From NCBI GenBank assembly GCA_021781745.1, contig JAJXWH010000001.1, positions 179,302 through 243,301 on the forward strand: DNA of 64,000 nt. Reading direction: 5' to 3'. Each line of letters opens with the position of its first letter. Position 1 is the first letter of the stretch. The position numbers and the translations under genes were made by a program. This stretch comes from Bacillota bacterium (lineage in GTDB: Bacteria; Bacillota; Clostridia; Clostridiales; Clostridiaceae). Of this stretch, positions 24,987 to 34,899 are shown in pieces. Below the pieces are notes generated by a model, which did no database searches, had not been told where the DNA came from, and was given only the letters and a program-made list of their open reading frames with translations.

Positions 24987-25544
24987 GTGAAAGATTTGAA
25001 TTTTTTTAAACCATATTTAGGACAAAATAAAGAAAAAATTAATTATCAAATATATGTATATGGAATGATGATAATAGTGGGACTTGCTATAGCTGTAAGT
25101 TTTGGAATTAATACAACCCAAATGATGTTCTTAAATAAAAGTATAAATGAATACAATGAAGAATTATCAGCTCCAGATATACAATCGCAATTAAAGGAAG
25201 CTGAAGATGTAAATAAGCGAATAGATATATTAAAGAAATATGATACAGCATTAAATGATGTTGCAATTTCTGTTAAAGGCAGAAACAATGTTTCAGAAGA
25301 ATTGTTAAAGGATATAAGTTCAACTTTACCAAGTGAAGTTTTATTTAGGAACTTAGATGTAGTAGAAAACACAATAGCTATAAAAGGTACTTCAAGTAAC
25401 AGACAGGCTGTTGCAGAATTAGAGCATAATTTAAAAGAGCTGCCAATAATGTCAGATGTTTATGTAAATTCAATAGAGGCACAAAGTGCAGTAGAAGGAG
25501 AGTTCTCCTTTGATATAAAATGTGTGTTAAAGGATGTAAGGTAA
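24987..25544 (+). CDS. pilN: Type IV pilus assembly protein PilN
   Basis: 185 residues from a GTG after GGAGGTTG. It begins with the PilM-binding segment MKDLNFFKPYLG, then one membrane helix (about 24-44), a coiled coil and a small ferredoxin-like periplasm-facing domain (LPSEVLFRNLDVVENTIAIKG, the usual PilN pattern). It aligns the pilus machinery with PilM and PilO. It is separated from pilO by one base. Confidence 0.9.
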   Translation: MKDLNFFKPYLGQNKEKINYQIYVYGMMIIVGLAIAVSFGINTTQMMFLNKSINEYNEELSAPDIQSQLKEAEDVNKRIDILKKYDTALNDVAISVKGRNNVSEELLKDISSTLPSEVLFRNLDVVENTIAIKGTSSNRQAVAELEHNLKELPIMSDVYVNSIEAQSAVEGEFSFDIKCVLKDVR

Positions 25545-25545
25545 T

Positions 25546-26874
25546 ATGAAAATAAGTAAGAAAGAAAAAACAATGTTATGTGTATTAGGAAGTATTATTG
25601 TAGGTTTTTTATATTATCAATTTATGTATTTACCACAAGTAGATCAGCTTCAACAAAAGATTAGAGAAGAAAACGAACTTAAACAAAAATATGATATGGT
25701 AAAAAGCACAATAAAGTCAATGGAAGATAAGAAAAGCGATGTGAAAATTTTAAACGCTAAGATAAATGAGGAAGCTGCACCTTTTTATCCAATAATAAAC
25801 CAAGAAAAAATAATAACAGAAATAGATAAATTATTACAGGATAGTGGTTTAAAAGGGGGAGTGACGTTTCAACCTATAGCATCCAATAGCGTAGAAAATT
25901 CTAAAAAAGAAGTGAAATCTTTGGCTGAGAGTTCGTTGCAATCTATAGTTGATCAATATAATTCTACATCTGGAGATACTGAAAAAGCACAGCAAAGCAC
26001 TGATAAAACTTCAAATAATTCTGCAAATAATCAGGGGAATAATGGAGATAGTGCAAATGCTTCAAATAATTCCAATCAAAGTAGTAACAAAGATGCTAAA
26101 GATACAAAGAAAAATACAGTTCAATATGTTAAGTGTGAAGTGAAGATTCAAGGAACATATGGAGCTTTAGACAAATTTTTAAATGCAATTGATCAAAATG
26201 AAAATGAAAGTGGAAGAAAAATTGTAGTAAATTCTATAAATTTAACTTCAGATTCTTCAGATGGAATAAAAGGAACAATTGCCCTTGAATTTTACTCAAT
26301 TCCAAAGATTACTGATGAATTAAAAAGTTATTTAAATTGGGACATTAATAAAAGTTATGGTAAGAGTGTGCCATTTGGTGGCGGAACAGTGTCTAACCAA
26401 TCGCCAGTTACAGGAACTAATACAGCAGCAAGCACTAAACAAAGTGAAGAAACAAGTGATTTTATAGCATCAGTTAAACCAATAGCATCTGATTTACCAA
26501 CAATAATGATAGGTAAGGCGAAAGATGATTTAAGAACAACTTATGCTTACGCAGATAGTAATTCAGTACAAAATGTTGAAATGATATTAACTCAAGAGGG
26601 AGATAAATATTATTATAAATATAAGACATCAAAAGGAAGCTTTCCGGCTAATTATGATGGTTTAGGGGCAGAATTTGTGCCAGCATCTAAAAATATAGTT
26701 TTAGATGTTTTAAGCAGAAGCAGAATAGATGCAAATGATAATTCAGCTATGAAACTTAAAATCGTCAATAATACAGATAGGCAGTTAGATGTAAATATTA
26801 GTGGTGATGATTCTAATAATCCACGCGTTACGGTTGAAGGGGATTTAAATAAAATTAGAGTTAATAATAAGTAG
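25546..26874 (+). CDS. pilO: PilO-like pilus assembly protein, enlarged
   Basis: 442 residues, about twice a usual PilO. The first 130 residues match the family: a membrane helix at 8-26, coiled coil to about 75, and the start of the ferredoxin-like domain. A low-complexity N/S/K/Q/D-rich insert follows (about 140-190), then the second half of that domain (VQYVKCEVKIQGTYGALDKFLNAI). An extra C-terminal domain of about 170 residues (from SVKPIASDLPTIMIGKAKDD) has no name I can give. Position between pilN and a prepilin gene supports the pilO call. The extra domain may take the place of PilP, which I do not see. Confidence 0.82.
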   Translation: MKISKKEKTMLCVLGSIIVGFLYYQFMYLPQVDQLQQKIREENELKQKYDMVKSTIKSMEDKKSDVKILNAKINEEAAPFYPIINQEKIITEIDKLLQDSGLKGGVTFQPIASNSVENSKKEVKSLAESSLQSIVDQYNSTSGDTEKAQQSTDKTSNNSANNQGNNGDSANASNNSNQSSNKDAKDTKKNTVQYVKCEVKIQGTYGALDKFLNAIDQNENESGRKIVVNSINLTSDSSDGIKGTIALEFYSIPKITDELKSYLNWDINKSYGKSVPFGGGTVSNQSPVTGTNTAASTKQSEETSDFIASVKPIASDLPTIMIGKAKDDLRTTYAYADSNSVQNVEMILTQEGDKYYYKYKTSKGSFPANYDGLGAEFVPASKNIVLDVLSRSRIDANDNSAMKLKIVNNTDRQLDVNISGDDSNNPRVTVEGDLNKIRVNNK

Positions 26875-26883
26875 GTGAGGATT

Positions 26884-27864
26884 ATGAAGAATAATTCTAA
26901 AAAATATGAAGGCTTTACTCTTATTGAAGTAGTAATATGCATAGCAATATTAGCAATAGTTTCAATTGGTTTATATGATGGATGCGTGTTTATTGCAAAG
27001 CAAATTAAAGCAGGTCAGGTAAAACAAACAGCGGCATTAGAAGGTAAAAAGATAATTGAAACAATGAAAGCTACTAATTTTGGAATACCCAGTGGCAATG
27101 ATGCGTTGAGTCTAGGAAATAATATAGACCTGCCTCCGGAAATAGATGCTTCTGGAAATATATTTTATGCAAGATATTTAGATGGGGATTTCAAACCATG
27201 TAATAAAGCAGTCAGCAAATATCAAGAAAAAGTAACGATAAGTCCAGCAAAAGCCTATGAGACACCACAGACTACAGGGCAAAGTGTTGAATTAGATACA
27301 AATGGTGAACTTAATTCGCAAAGTGATAAGCTTTATATTAGTAAGATAGGTTCACAAGACTGCATGAGATATTGGGAATATAACGCAAACACTCCATATG
27401 CTCCGGTTAACGATAGTTCGACAGTACCTATACCAAGTAATAGTGCACCCAAAATAGAAATGTCTGTTTATTTTTCTATAGATGTTAATGGTTATCAAAA
27501 TATTAACATCAAGGATTATGAAGGATATGATTTGTTATCAATAAACAAAAAAACTACAACTGATAAAGATTTAGTTATAAATTTTAGTAATTACGTCGAT
27601 TCAAATGGATTGATACCGACAGGGGCTAATATAGAATTAGATGTTTATAATAAAACCACCGACATTCCTAAAATTTATATTGAAAAATCTCAGGAGCTAA
27701 ATGTAGATGTTGAGGCAAGAAAAGGTGAAATAAATATATATGATAATCGGTCTGAAGATCCGAAAGAGGATGATTTTGGAGAATTATACGACATCACACT
27801 TGAGATAAATGAAGGCAAGAACAATTTATTTACAGGCTACTGCAAGAAAAATATACACCAATAA
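26884..27864 (+). CDS. Minor prepilin with large C-terminal domain (PilV/PilE-like)
   Basis: About 326 residues from the ATG at 26884 (the AGGTG lies 6 bases upstream; an in-frame GTG at 26875 overlaps it). The leader MKNNSKKYEG is cut before FTLIEVVICIAILAIVSIGL, with glutamate at +5. The soluble domain of some 290 residues is beta-rich and contains no motif that I know. Minor pilins of this type prime assembly and sit at the tip. The end of the gene runs into the first of two hairpin repeats. Confidence 0.85.
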   Translation: MKNNSKKYEGFTLIEVVICIAILAIVSIGLYDGCVFIAKQIKAGQVKQTAALEGKKIIETMKATNFGIPSGNDALSLGNNIDLPPEIDASGNIFYARYLDGDFKPCNKAVSKYQEKVTISPAKAYETPQTTGQSVELDTNGELNSQSDKLYISKIGSQDCMRYWEYNANTPYAPVNDSSTVPIPSNSAPKIEMSVYFSIDVNGYQNINIKDYEGYDLLSINKKTTTDKDLVINFSNYVDSNGLIPTGANIELDVYNKTTDIPKIYIEKSQELNVDVEARKGEINIYDNRSEDPKEDDFGELYDITLEINEGKNNLFTGYCKKNIHQ

Positions 27865-27938
27865 AAAAAGCAGCTATGCTGCAATTAAGAACTTAATAAA
27901 CAATAAAAAAAGCAGCTATGCTGCAATTAAGAACTTAA
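27859..27938 (+). repeat. Two tandem hairpin repeats inside the pilus operon
   Basis: Two identical 38-base units (27859-27896 and 27901-27938), period 42, each hold an A-run, the perfect hairpin GCAGC-TAT-GCTGC, and the tail AATTAAGAACTTAA. The first overlaps the last codons and stop of the preceding gene. The same hairpin core occurs three times at 61060-61182. Confidence 0.9.
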
Positions 27939-27975
27939 AATATATTATTAAAAGTTTGTAGGAGGGGGTGAAGTT

Positions 27976-30492
27976 ATGAAAAGAAAGAAACAAGGGGCCA
28001 GCTTAATTGCAGTAGTAGTAGTATTTATGTTTATATTTACAGTATCAACGGCTATGTTATCAATGGTGGCTAGTAATTACAAGGCTAGAATTGCAGAAAG
28101 TAAACGAGTTGAAAATTTATATGCTTCAGATTCAGGATTAGATGTTGCATATAATATAATAGGAAAAACTTTTGATGCTGCAACAAAATATGCAAATTTA
28201 AAAGTGACACAATTGGAAAATATACAAGCCACAGATATTAATGTAAGTAATGATACAAGTATTTATAATACGGCATATAAAGATATAAGTAGTGATATTA
28301 AGTATTTTCAAGATGATATTAATATAACTTTGCCAAATTGGAATGCAACGCATTCAGCAAGTCAGCAAAAAACACCAAGTGAGATAGAAAGTGCTATAGC
28401 AAAAGACGAAGCTCTAATAAAAGAAGATGAAAACATGCAAGAAACTCTTTGCAATGAAGAATTTAAAAGATCTTTTTGTAACTTTATTAAGGTGCATACC
28501 TATAAAGATGGAGATCCGAAATATGATGAAAATGATGATGCAAATCAAGATAGATTAGGAACAAATGAAGAAGCACCAAATGAACTTGAAACTCTAATAA
28601 ATAGTAAGCAATATATTAGTGATGTTTCGGATATTGATAATTTCACAGAAGAAACTGTTAAGATTGGTATAGAGAATAAAAATAATGAGGAACCAACATT
28701 GGAAACAACTGTTACCGAGAGTCCAATAGTAGGAACTTCATACCCAACAACAGGAATAAGTGAGTCAAATAATCATCATTATGACGTATCATTTACCGTA
28801 TATGGTGACCAGTATTTTGATATAGCTGTTAAATCAACTTTTTATACTGAAAATGTTAACGGAAATGAAACTAACCAAAGACAACTTCAAGCAGCTTATA
28901 GAATGTTAGTTCCTAATTACAAGGATATATATTTCCAAAATTCAAATGGAAATTTAAATGAATATCTAGCCACTAAAGATAGAGCATTGACGATTTTTGG
29001 AAATATGAACGTAAATAATGCAAATGGGTTAAGTGTTGCTGGGGATATATTTGTTCAAGGTAGTGATGATCTTAGTTCAACGGATAGAGTATATGGCAAA
29101 TATTTTGGTGGAATAACATTGAACAATAGTGGTGGTGTAAATTTCGCAAATAATGTGATTACGAGAGGGACTTTTAATATTCAAAATACTACAACGCCAG
29201 CAGGTGTTACAGCTACTACAAATGTTAAAAATTTATATGCAAGAAATATATATATAGGAAAAATAGATAATAGCGATGGAGTATTAGCAAGTGGGGTGAC
29301 TTCATTAAATATAACCAATGAAGCTATAATAAATAATGATTTAGCATTAAATGCTGACAATGCAACTATAAAATTAAAGGATTTATATGGAATTAATGAT
29401 GAGAACATTAATGCCAAAGCACAATCATCTAGTAGCATAATAGTTAATGGAAATAATAATTCATCAATTAATATTACTGGTTCAGCATATCTTATGGGAA
29501 CTGCACATATTGCTACGGCAGGAGACTATCAAACGGCAGAATCGGGGGCGATTAAAGGAAATTATATAGCATATTCTATTCCGTTAACAGATGAGCAAAA
29601 AAATAAATATGGCATTACTGGAACAGAACAGTTTATATATGATAATCCATTGCAATTATTATATCCAACAGATCCAGCCACAGCCCAACAAGAAAAAGAA
29701 CTGCATTTTAGAGCTTATTGGGATGGAGGTAATCCAAATGCTGGAGGAATAATCTGGCCTCATAATGCAGATGGAACTATTGATCAGAAGTATATATGGT
29801 CTAGTGGAGTTATAGTTTATAAGAAAAATAATGATAGCTCTAGCTTACCGCAAGTAATTCCATCTCATTATAGTATGGATTTAGAAAATCAAGGACAGCC
29901 AGTATATCAAAAAAGAGTAGAGTTTGCACAATATGTTTACAAATTTGGTCAAAATGCTGACATAAGCGATTATGATAATGGAACAGTAACTCCTAATATT
30001 TCATTGATTGATACTAGCAAAATTCCATCAACATATGTATTAGGGAATCAATCAAATAAAGGTGAATATGCAATCTTCAATGGAGATGATACCAAGGAAA
30101 TAAAGATTACAAAATCTACTACTGGTGATGATGTGATAAATACTAATGATCCTAATGTTATAAATATACAAGTGGGAAATGGTGGAGTGTTACATGCTGT
30201 TATAGCTACAGCAGGAAAGGTTTCTATTGAATCTGGAATTACTATTGATGGATGTATTATTGCTAAAGGTGATTTGAATATTGATGGAGATGGAGTGACT
30301 ATAAATTATGATTCGGGAGTTATAGAAAGAGTAGAAGCAAGAAATGTTGATACTTTTAATGCGGTATTTGGTTCAAGTATTGTAGCTGATACAAATAATA
30401 ACACAAATGGCACATCAGGTACTGGCAGTACGGCGACTAACTATAATTTAAAAAACTTTTTAGAAAATAAATTATGGAAAATCCTTAAATAA
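27976..30492 (+). CDS. PilX-like pilus assembly protein, very large
   Basis: 838 residues. The N-terminus MKRKKQGASLIAVVVVFMFI resembles a prepilin or PilX/GspK start: basic leader, G7, hydrophobic helix, then YASDSGLDVAYNI, a pattern shared by PilX proteins. The +5 glutamate is absent (A12). The middle (about 330-460) has repeated short beta units (LTIFGNMNV, LSVAGDIFVQG, VITRGTFNI), and a further run near 740-800 (CIIAKGDLNIDGDGVTI), like bactofilin or beta-helix turns. Typical PilX is under 200 residues. It probably joins the minor-pilin tip complex. The ribosome site GGAGGGGG is strong. Confidence 0.75.
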   Translation: MKRKKQGASLIAVVVVFMFIFTVSTAMLSMVASNYKARIAESKRVENLYASDSGLDVAYNIIGKTFDAATKYANLKVTQLENIQATDINVSNDTSIYNTAYKDISSDIKYFQDDINITLPNWNATHSASQQKTPSEIESAIAKDEALIKEDENMQETLCNEEFKRSFCNFIKVHTYKDGDPKYDENDDANQDRLGTNEEAPNELETLINSKQYISDVSDIDNFTEETVKIGIENKNNEEPTLETTVTESPIVGTSYPTTGISESNNHHYDVSFTVYGDQYFDIAVKSTFYTENVNGNETNQRQLQAAYRMLVPNYKDIYFQNSNGNLNEYLATKDRALTIFGNMNVNNANGLSVAGDIFVQGSDDLSSTDRVYGKYFGGITLNNSGGVNFANNVITRGTFNIQNTTTPAGVTATTNVKNLYARNIYIGKIDNSDGVLASGVTSLNITNEAIINNDLALNADNATIKLKDLYGINDENINAKAQSSSSIIVNGNNNSSINITGSAYLMGTAHIATAGDYQTAESGAIKGNYIAYSIPLTDEQKNKYGITGTEQFIYDNPLQLLYPTDPATAQQEKELHFRAYWDGGNPNAGGIIWPHNADGTIDQKYIWSSGVIVYKKNNDSSSLPQVIPSHYSMDLENQGQPVYQKRVEFAQYVYKFGQNADISDYDNGTVTPNISLIDTSKIPSTYVLGNQSNKGEYAIFNGDDTKEIKITKSTTGDDVINTNDPNVINIQVGNGGVLHAVIATAGKVSIESGITIDGCIIAKGDLNIDGDGVTINYDSGVIERVEARNVDTFNAVFGSSIVADTNNNTNGTSGTGSTATNYNLKNFLENKLWKILK

Positions 30493-30509
30493 GGAGGGGA
30501 GATTTATAA

Positions 30510-31073
30510 ATGAAGAGGAAAAGGCTTGGTTTTACTCTAGTAGAAATTATAATTGCATTAGCATTTACGGTAATAATATTAGGAATTGCAAGTTCTATGT
30601 TTATTACAGGAAACAAAGTTTTTTCTGATTCAGACATTAAATCAACTTTACAAATAGAAGGACAGGCAATCCAAGAAAAAATAAGTGATATTGGAATGCA
30701 GGCTGCTGCTGTACAAGACTTAGAATTAGATAATAATAATCAGATGAATTATATGAAAATTAGCTCATATGTATATGATCAAAATGGGAATCCAATTTTA
30801 CACAGTTTTGAAATTAATAAAGAAGATACAGGTGAAGTTTATAAAAATGGAAGCAAAAAATACAAACTTTCAATATATGATGAAGCAACTTCAAGTCATG
30901 AACTAATTTCAAGTAATGTAGAAAGCGTAAGCTTAGATGATGCTACTGTTACTAATGCAAATATGTTAAAAAATATTAATTCAATTGAATTTAATATTTC
31001 ATTAAAAAAAGAGGATGGTTACAGCAGTGTAGAACAGCATGTTGATTTTAGAGTTACTTTTAGGAATAAATAA
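30510..31073 (+). CDS. Minor prepilin (PilW/GspJ-like)
   Basis: 187 residues. The leader MKRKRLG is cut before FTLVEIIIALAFTVIILGIA, with +5 glutamate present. The rest fits the PilW/GspJ style: IKSTLQIEGQAIQEKISDIGMQAA, then a beta domain ending in VEQHVDFRVTFRNK. It is 17 bases after the PilX-like gene and 20 before the adhesin gene, so these genes form one tip module. Confidence 0.88.
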   Translation: MKRKRLGFTLVEIIIALAFTVIILGIASSMFITGNKVFSDSDIKSTLQIEGQAIQEKISDIGMQAAAVQDLELDNNNQMNYMKISSYVYDQNGNPILHSFEINKEDTGEVYKNGSKKYKLSIYDEATSSHELISSNVESVSLDDATVTNANMLKNINSIEFNISLKKEDGYSSVEQHVDFRVTFRNK

Positions 31074-31093
31074 TTAATAAGGGGGTACAAGTA

Positions 31094-34000
31094 ATGAAAA
31101 AAATAATAAAATTAAACAAAAGGTTTATAAGTTTCTTTTTAGCTGTGATGTTGATATACTCAATGGCATTTACAGGTGTTAAAGTATCAGCAACTACTAC
31201 CACTGGATTGACTATAAGTGTTAATGATTCATCTAACCAGAGCATACCTCAATATACAAATAATGGAGGTTCAAGAATGGATACTATTTTTAATAGTAGT
31301 AATTCTGTCAGAAACACTCCTGTAAGATTGGCAGCAAATGCAACTGCCAAAATTTCATACAATTTTACTAATGCAACACTGGCAAAATATCAATTTGTAA
31401 GTGCAAGTGATGTGACTACTCCACCACAATTTCCTCAGGATTCAACAATGACAGATATAAATTTACCAGCACCTAATAGTAAAGATGCTTATGCAAATGA
31501 CATAGGTGATCAAGGAACTATTAGTACCATGCAATATGTGTATGCTGGAAATCCGAGTTCTGCTAGTAGCTCCGCACAGTTGACAAGAGATGTTAGCTTT
31601 GGAACGCCACTTAGTTCCACTATGCTTGTTCAAAATGCAACTGTAGGTAGTGATATACCTAATTATACTGTTTCAGGAAGTAATGCATTTTTGTCAAATC
31701 AAACAATGTATATTGATAAAACTACAAGTAAAACTACTAAAGATTCTACGTATTATGTATGGAATCCCTTTAGTAACGCTTATAGCAAACCTACAAAAAA
31801 TGCTGCTTGGAAAGCAATGAAATATTGGGGATATTTTTCACCATCACAATCTGGTTATTACAATCTAGGTGCGTATTCAGATGATGGAGCTTATGGATAT
31901 ATTATAGTAAACGGGCAAACAAAAGAATTTGTTAATGATTGGTCTATTAACGCTGCTTTTAACAGAACTGATAAGAATCCTGTATATCTTTCAGCTAATT
32001 CTTATTATCCAATATATATGGAGTGGTATGAAGGGTGCCCTACTCAGGGTGCATTTACTCCCGTATATCAATTTAGCAGTCAAAGTAGTACTAGTGCACT
32101 TAACAGTAGCTGGTCAAATGTACCACAAAATTATTTTTATTCTAGTAAAACAACAACGCCAGGAACTATTCCAGGAGCATATTTTGGAGATGTTTCGGGA
32201 ATTCCGTTCCCTACTCAAGATGGAATCTACTATATTGCTACTAAATTTTTAAGTGATAACGGTGCAACTACAACTTCAGGTTTATATGGTCCCTTTATAA
32301 TTGATAATACTCCGCCTACAATTACTAGCTTATCTGTTGTATCTGATTATTCTGGCAATAATAAAAAAGCAGGGGGTGGAAATACTCTAACTATAACTTT
32401 CAAAGCTAGTGAACCATTGCAAGCAAATCCACAAATACTTATCGATGGATATGTTGCTAGTGTGGTATCATACACAAAGGACTCTAATGATAATTATACT
32501 GCAACTGTTAAGATAGGATCAGATGGCTCAATTAACTCTAGTGGTGATAAGATAACTCAGACGGGATCAATTATTGTAAAAATTGCTAATTATTCTGATT
32601 TATCAGGAAATGTAGGGCTTCCTGTTCAGGATAGTTCAGTTACAGTTATTAATGTAACAGGTATAAATTTAACATTAACTCAGAATCCTACAGAAATGAT
32701 AAATGGAAATGTAACAATAACAGCAAATGCTAGTGCATCAGGTTCTCAAAATAGCATTAAAACAATAAAATGGGCAGCTGGAAGTCAGTCAGTAAATTAT
32801 TTCACCGCTGGTGGTACAAGTATTTATGATTCTAGTATTAGTGGTGATAAATCGACAGCACAGTCAACTTTTAATGTATATACTAACGGAGTTTACACCG
32901 TATATGCTACAGATAGTACTGGAAATGTAGCCGTACAGACAATAGATGTTGAAAATATTTTTATAGCGAAACCAGTAATAACATCACCAACAACTGGAAC
33001 AGTAACAAATAATAATACACCAACAATAACAGGAACAGCAGAAGCGAATTCAACAGTAAAAGTGTATGATGGAGCAACGTTAATAGGAACAGTAAATGCA
33101 GATGGAAGTGGAAATTGGACACTTACACCGACGACAGGGTTATCAGATGGAGCTCATACAATAACAGCAACAGCAACAAGTGCAACAGGGAATGTGAGTT
33201 CACCATCTGATGCAGTAAATATAACAATAGATAAGACGCCGCCAGTATTGACCTTAAGTCAAAGTTCAACAGCTTCAACAAACGGAACAGTAACAATAAC
33301 AGCAGAAACAACAGATGGTGGATCTGGAGTAGCGTCAATTACAAATGTAACGGCTACTGATGGAAAGCCACAAGGAACAGCTACGAATCCAACTAATAGC
33401 GTTATAAATGCCAATAATGGAATGGTTACAAATTCTGATGGAACATTAATTTCAGATAGTACTATAACTTATACAGTAAATGCAAATGGAACATATGAAT
33501 TTACGGCAAAAGATAATGCAGGTAATACAACGACTCAAAGTATAGATATAAATAATATTACGGCTACAGTACAAGGAACAGTAACAGATGCTACAACTCA
33601 TAATCCAATTAGTGGTGTTACAGTATCGGTAGTATTAGATGGAGGAGCAACGGTTTCTACGAAGACAGATTCAAATGGAGAATATACATTAAGTAATATT
33701 ACAGCACCTGCATCAGGAGTGCGAGTAACAATTACAGCATCAGCAAATGATTATAGTACTGAAAGTTCTACGCAAACATTAGTTGGTAAAGTAGATGCAT
33801 ATACACAGAATTTTTCATTAAATCCGTATAATTTACCAAGCATAAGTCTTAGTCAATCTCCAGATGCAGGAACTTATACAAATGGAGTTGTAACAATAAC
33901 AGCAACTGGAGCTGCTGGTACTAATCCTGTAAAAGATATAATCTTACCAAATGGTACAAGTATAAGTGGAGTATCAGCTCAATATGAAGTTACAAGTAAC

Positions 34001-34771
34001 GGAGTTTACACATTTACAGTTGAAGATACAGAAGGAAAAAGAGCTCAAGCAACAATTACAATAAATAATATATATGCAACAGTGCAAGGTACTGTAAGAG
34101 ATTCAGCAAATAATAACCCAATAAATGGTGCTACAGTAACTGTTAAAAATACAAATGGAGATACACTTTTTTCTATGCTAACAGGTTCAGACGGAAAATA
34201 TACGTTCAATAGCATAAATGCACCAGCAGCTGGAGTACAAGTAATAATTACAGCATCAGCAAATGACTATAGCACTCAAAGTTTTACACAAACATTAGTG
34301 GGGAAAGTAACACCATATGGCCAAGATTTTGCCTTAACCAATACTTATGCAGCAAGTATTATTTCGGCACATGGCTTATATAATGGAAGTATTACTAATA
34401 TAATCAATAACGGTACTGCTAGCGTAGGCGTTACAAATGGAATTCCTGTAACGATGGCAATGATAGTTGATGCAAGATCATCACATCCAGTAATAAATTT
34501 GAGTGCAGATAATAATACAAATATTACAATAGATAATACTTCCTTTAAAGGATATGATATTTCAGCAGGTACAATTGGAAGCCCAACATCATTAAGTATT
34601 GATGGAAGTGGAAATATTACAGGACTTTCAATGCAAAATGGGAATAGGTATCTAATAGTATATACTATTACTCCAATGGGAAGCGATAACGTTACTTTAA
34701 CGGCAAAAGCAGATAGTACAAGTCCTGTGCCTGTTACTTTAAATATCGAAGCTCAACCAGATTTATTCTAA
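31094..34771 (+). CDS. Large secreted PA14/Ig-like/CarboxypepD_reg adhesin
   Basis: 1225 residues. A signal peptide (1-33, ending KVSA) leads into a long beta-rich chain. A PA14/GLEYA-like domain lies at about 232-325 (YWGYFSPSQSGYYNLGAYSDDGAYGYIIVNG). Bacterial Ig-like modules follow, the clearest at 625-714 (TPTITGTAEANSTVKVYDGA). Two carboxypeptidase-regulatory-like modules sit at about 822-905 and 992-1079 (ATVQGTV..., both with TITASANDYST). There is no LPXTG motif or C-terminal anchor. It is the last gene of the pilus operon, directly behind two minor pilins, so a pilus-tip or pilus-associated carbohydrate-binding adhesin is likely; this is inference. Confidence 0.8.
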   Translation: MKKIIKLNKRFISFFLAVMLIYSMAFTGVKVSATTTTGLTISVNDSSNQSIPQYTNNGGSRMDTIFNSSNSVRNTPVRLAANATAKISYNFTNATLAKYQFVSASDVTTPPQFPQDSTMTDINLPAPNSKDAYANDIGDQGTISTMQYVYAGNPSSASSSAQLTRDVSFGTPLSSTMLVQNATVGSDIPNYTVSGSNAFLSNQTMYIDKTTSKTTKDSTYYVWNPFSNAYSKPTKNAAWKAMKYWGYFSPSQSGYYNLGAYSDDGAYGYIIVNGQTKEFVNDWSINAAFNRTDKNPVYLSANSYYPIYMEWYEGCPTQGAFTPVYQFSSQSSTSALNSSWSNVPQNYFYSSKTTTPGTIPGAYFGDVSGIPFPTQDGIYYIATKFLSDNGATTTSGLYGPFIIDNTPPTITSLSVVSDYSGNNKKAGGGNTLTITFKASEPLQANPQILIDGYVASVVSYTKDSNDNYTATVKIGSDGSINSSGDKITQTGSIIVKIANYSDLSGNVGLPVQDSSVTVINVTGINLTLTQNPTEMINGNVTITANASASGSQNSIKTIKWAAGSQSVNYFTAGGTSIYDSSISGDKSTAQSTFNVYTNGVYTVYATDSTGNVAVQTIDVENIFIAKPVITSPTTGTVTNNNTPTITGTAEANSTVKVYDGATLIGTVNADGSGNWTLTPTTGLSDGAHTITATATSATGNVSSPSDAVNITIDKTPPVLTLSQSSTASTNGTVTITAETTDGGSGVASITNVTATDGKPQGTATNPTNSVINANNGMVTNSDGTLISDSTITYTVNANGTYEFTAKDNAGNTTTQSIDINNITATVQGTVTDATTHNPISGVTVSVVLDGGATVSTKTDSNGEYTLSNITAPASGVRVTITASANDYSTESSTQTLVGKVDAYTQNFSLNPYNLPSISLSQSPDAGTYTNGVVTITATGAAGTNPVKDIILPNGTSISGVSAQYEVTSNGVYTFTVEDTEGKRAQATITINNIYATVQGTVRDSANNNPINGATVTVKNTNGDTLFSMLTGSDGKYTFNSINAPAAGVQVIITASANDYSTQSFTQTLVGKVTPYGQDFALTNTYAASIISAHGLYNGSITNIINNGTASVGVTNGIPVTMAMIVDARSSHPVINLSADNNTNITIDNTSFKGYDISAGTIGSPTSLSIDGSGNITGLSMQNGNRYLIVYTITPMGSDNVTLTAKADSTSPVPVTLNIEAQPDLF

Positions 34772-34789
34772 ATAAAAATAGTAGGATTA

Positions 34790-34819
34790 GCAAAGTGGGA
34801 CTTTTTGTTCCTGCTTTGC
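34790..34819 (+). terminator. Hairpin at the end of the pilus operon
   Basis: A 12-bp stem (GCAAAGTGGGAC with GTTCCTGCTTTGC, one bulge) has a T5 loop. The following tail is only moderately T-rich. It separates the pilus operon from the glycan cluster. Confidence 0.65.
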
Positions 34820-34899
34820 AATCTCTATTTAGTATTCATGTAGAAAAAAAGTATTTTAATAATATAGACATAACTAAGGATATTTAGGAGTTATTTTAT

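Noticed and set aside
25949..26143. 64-residue + strand frame within pilO
   Set aside because: Out-of-frame reading of the Asn/Ser/Lys-rich insert.
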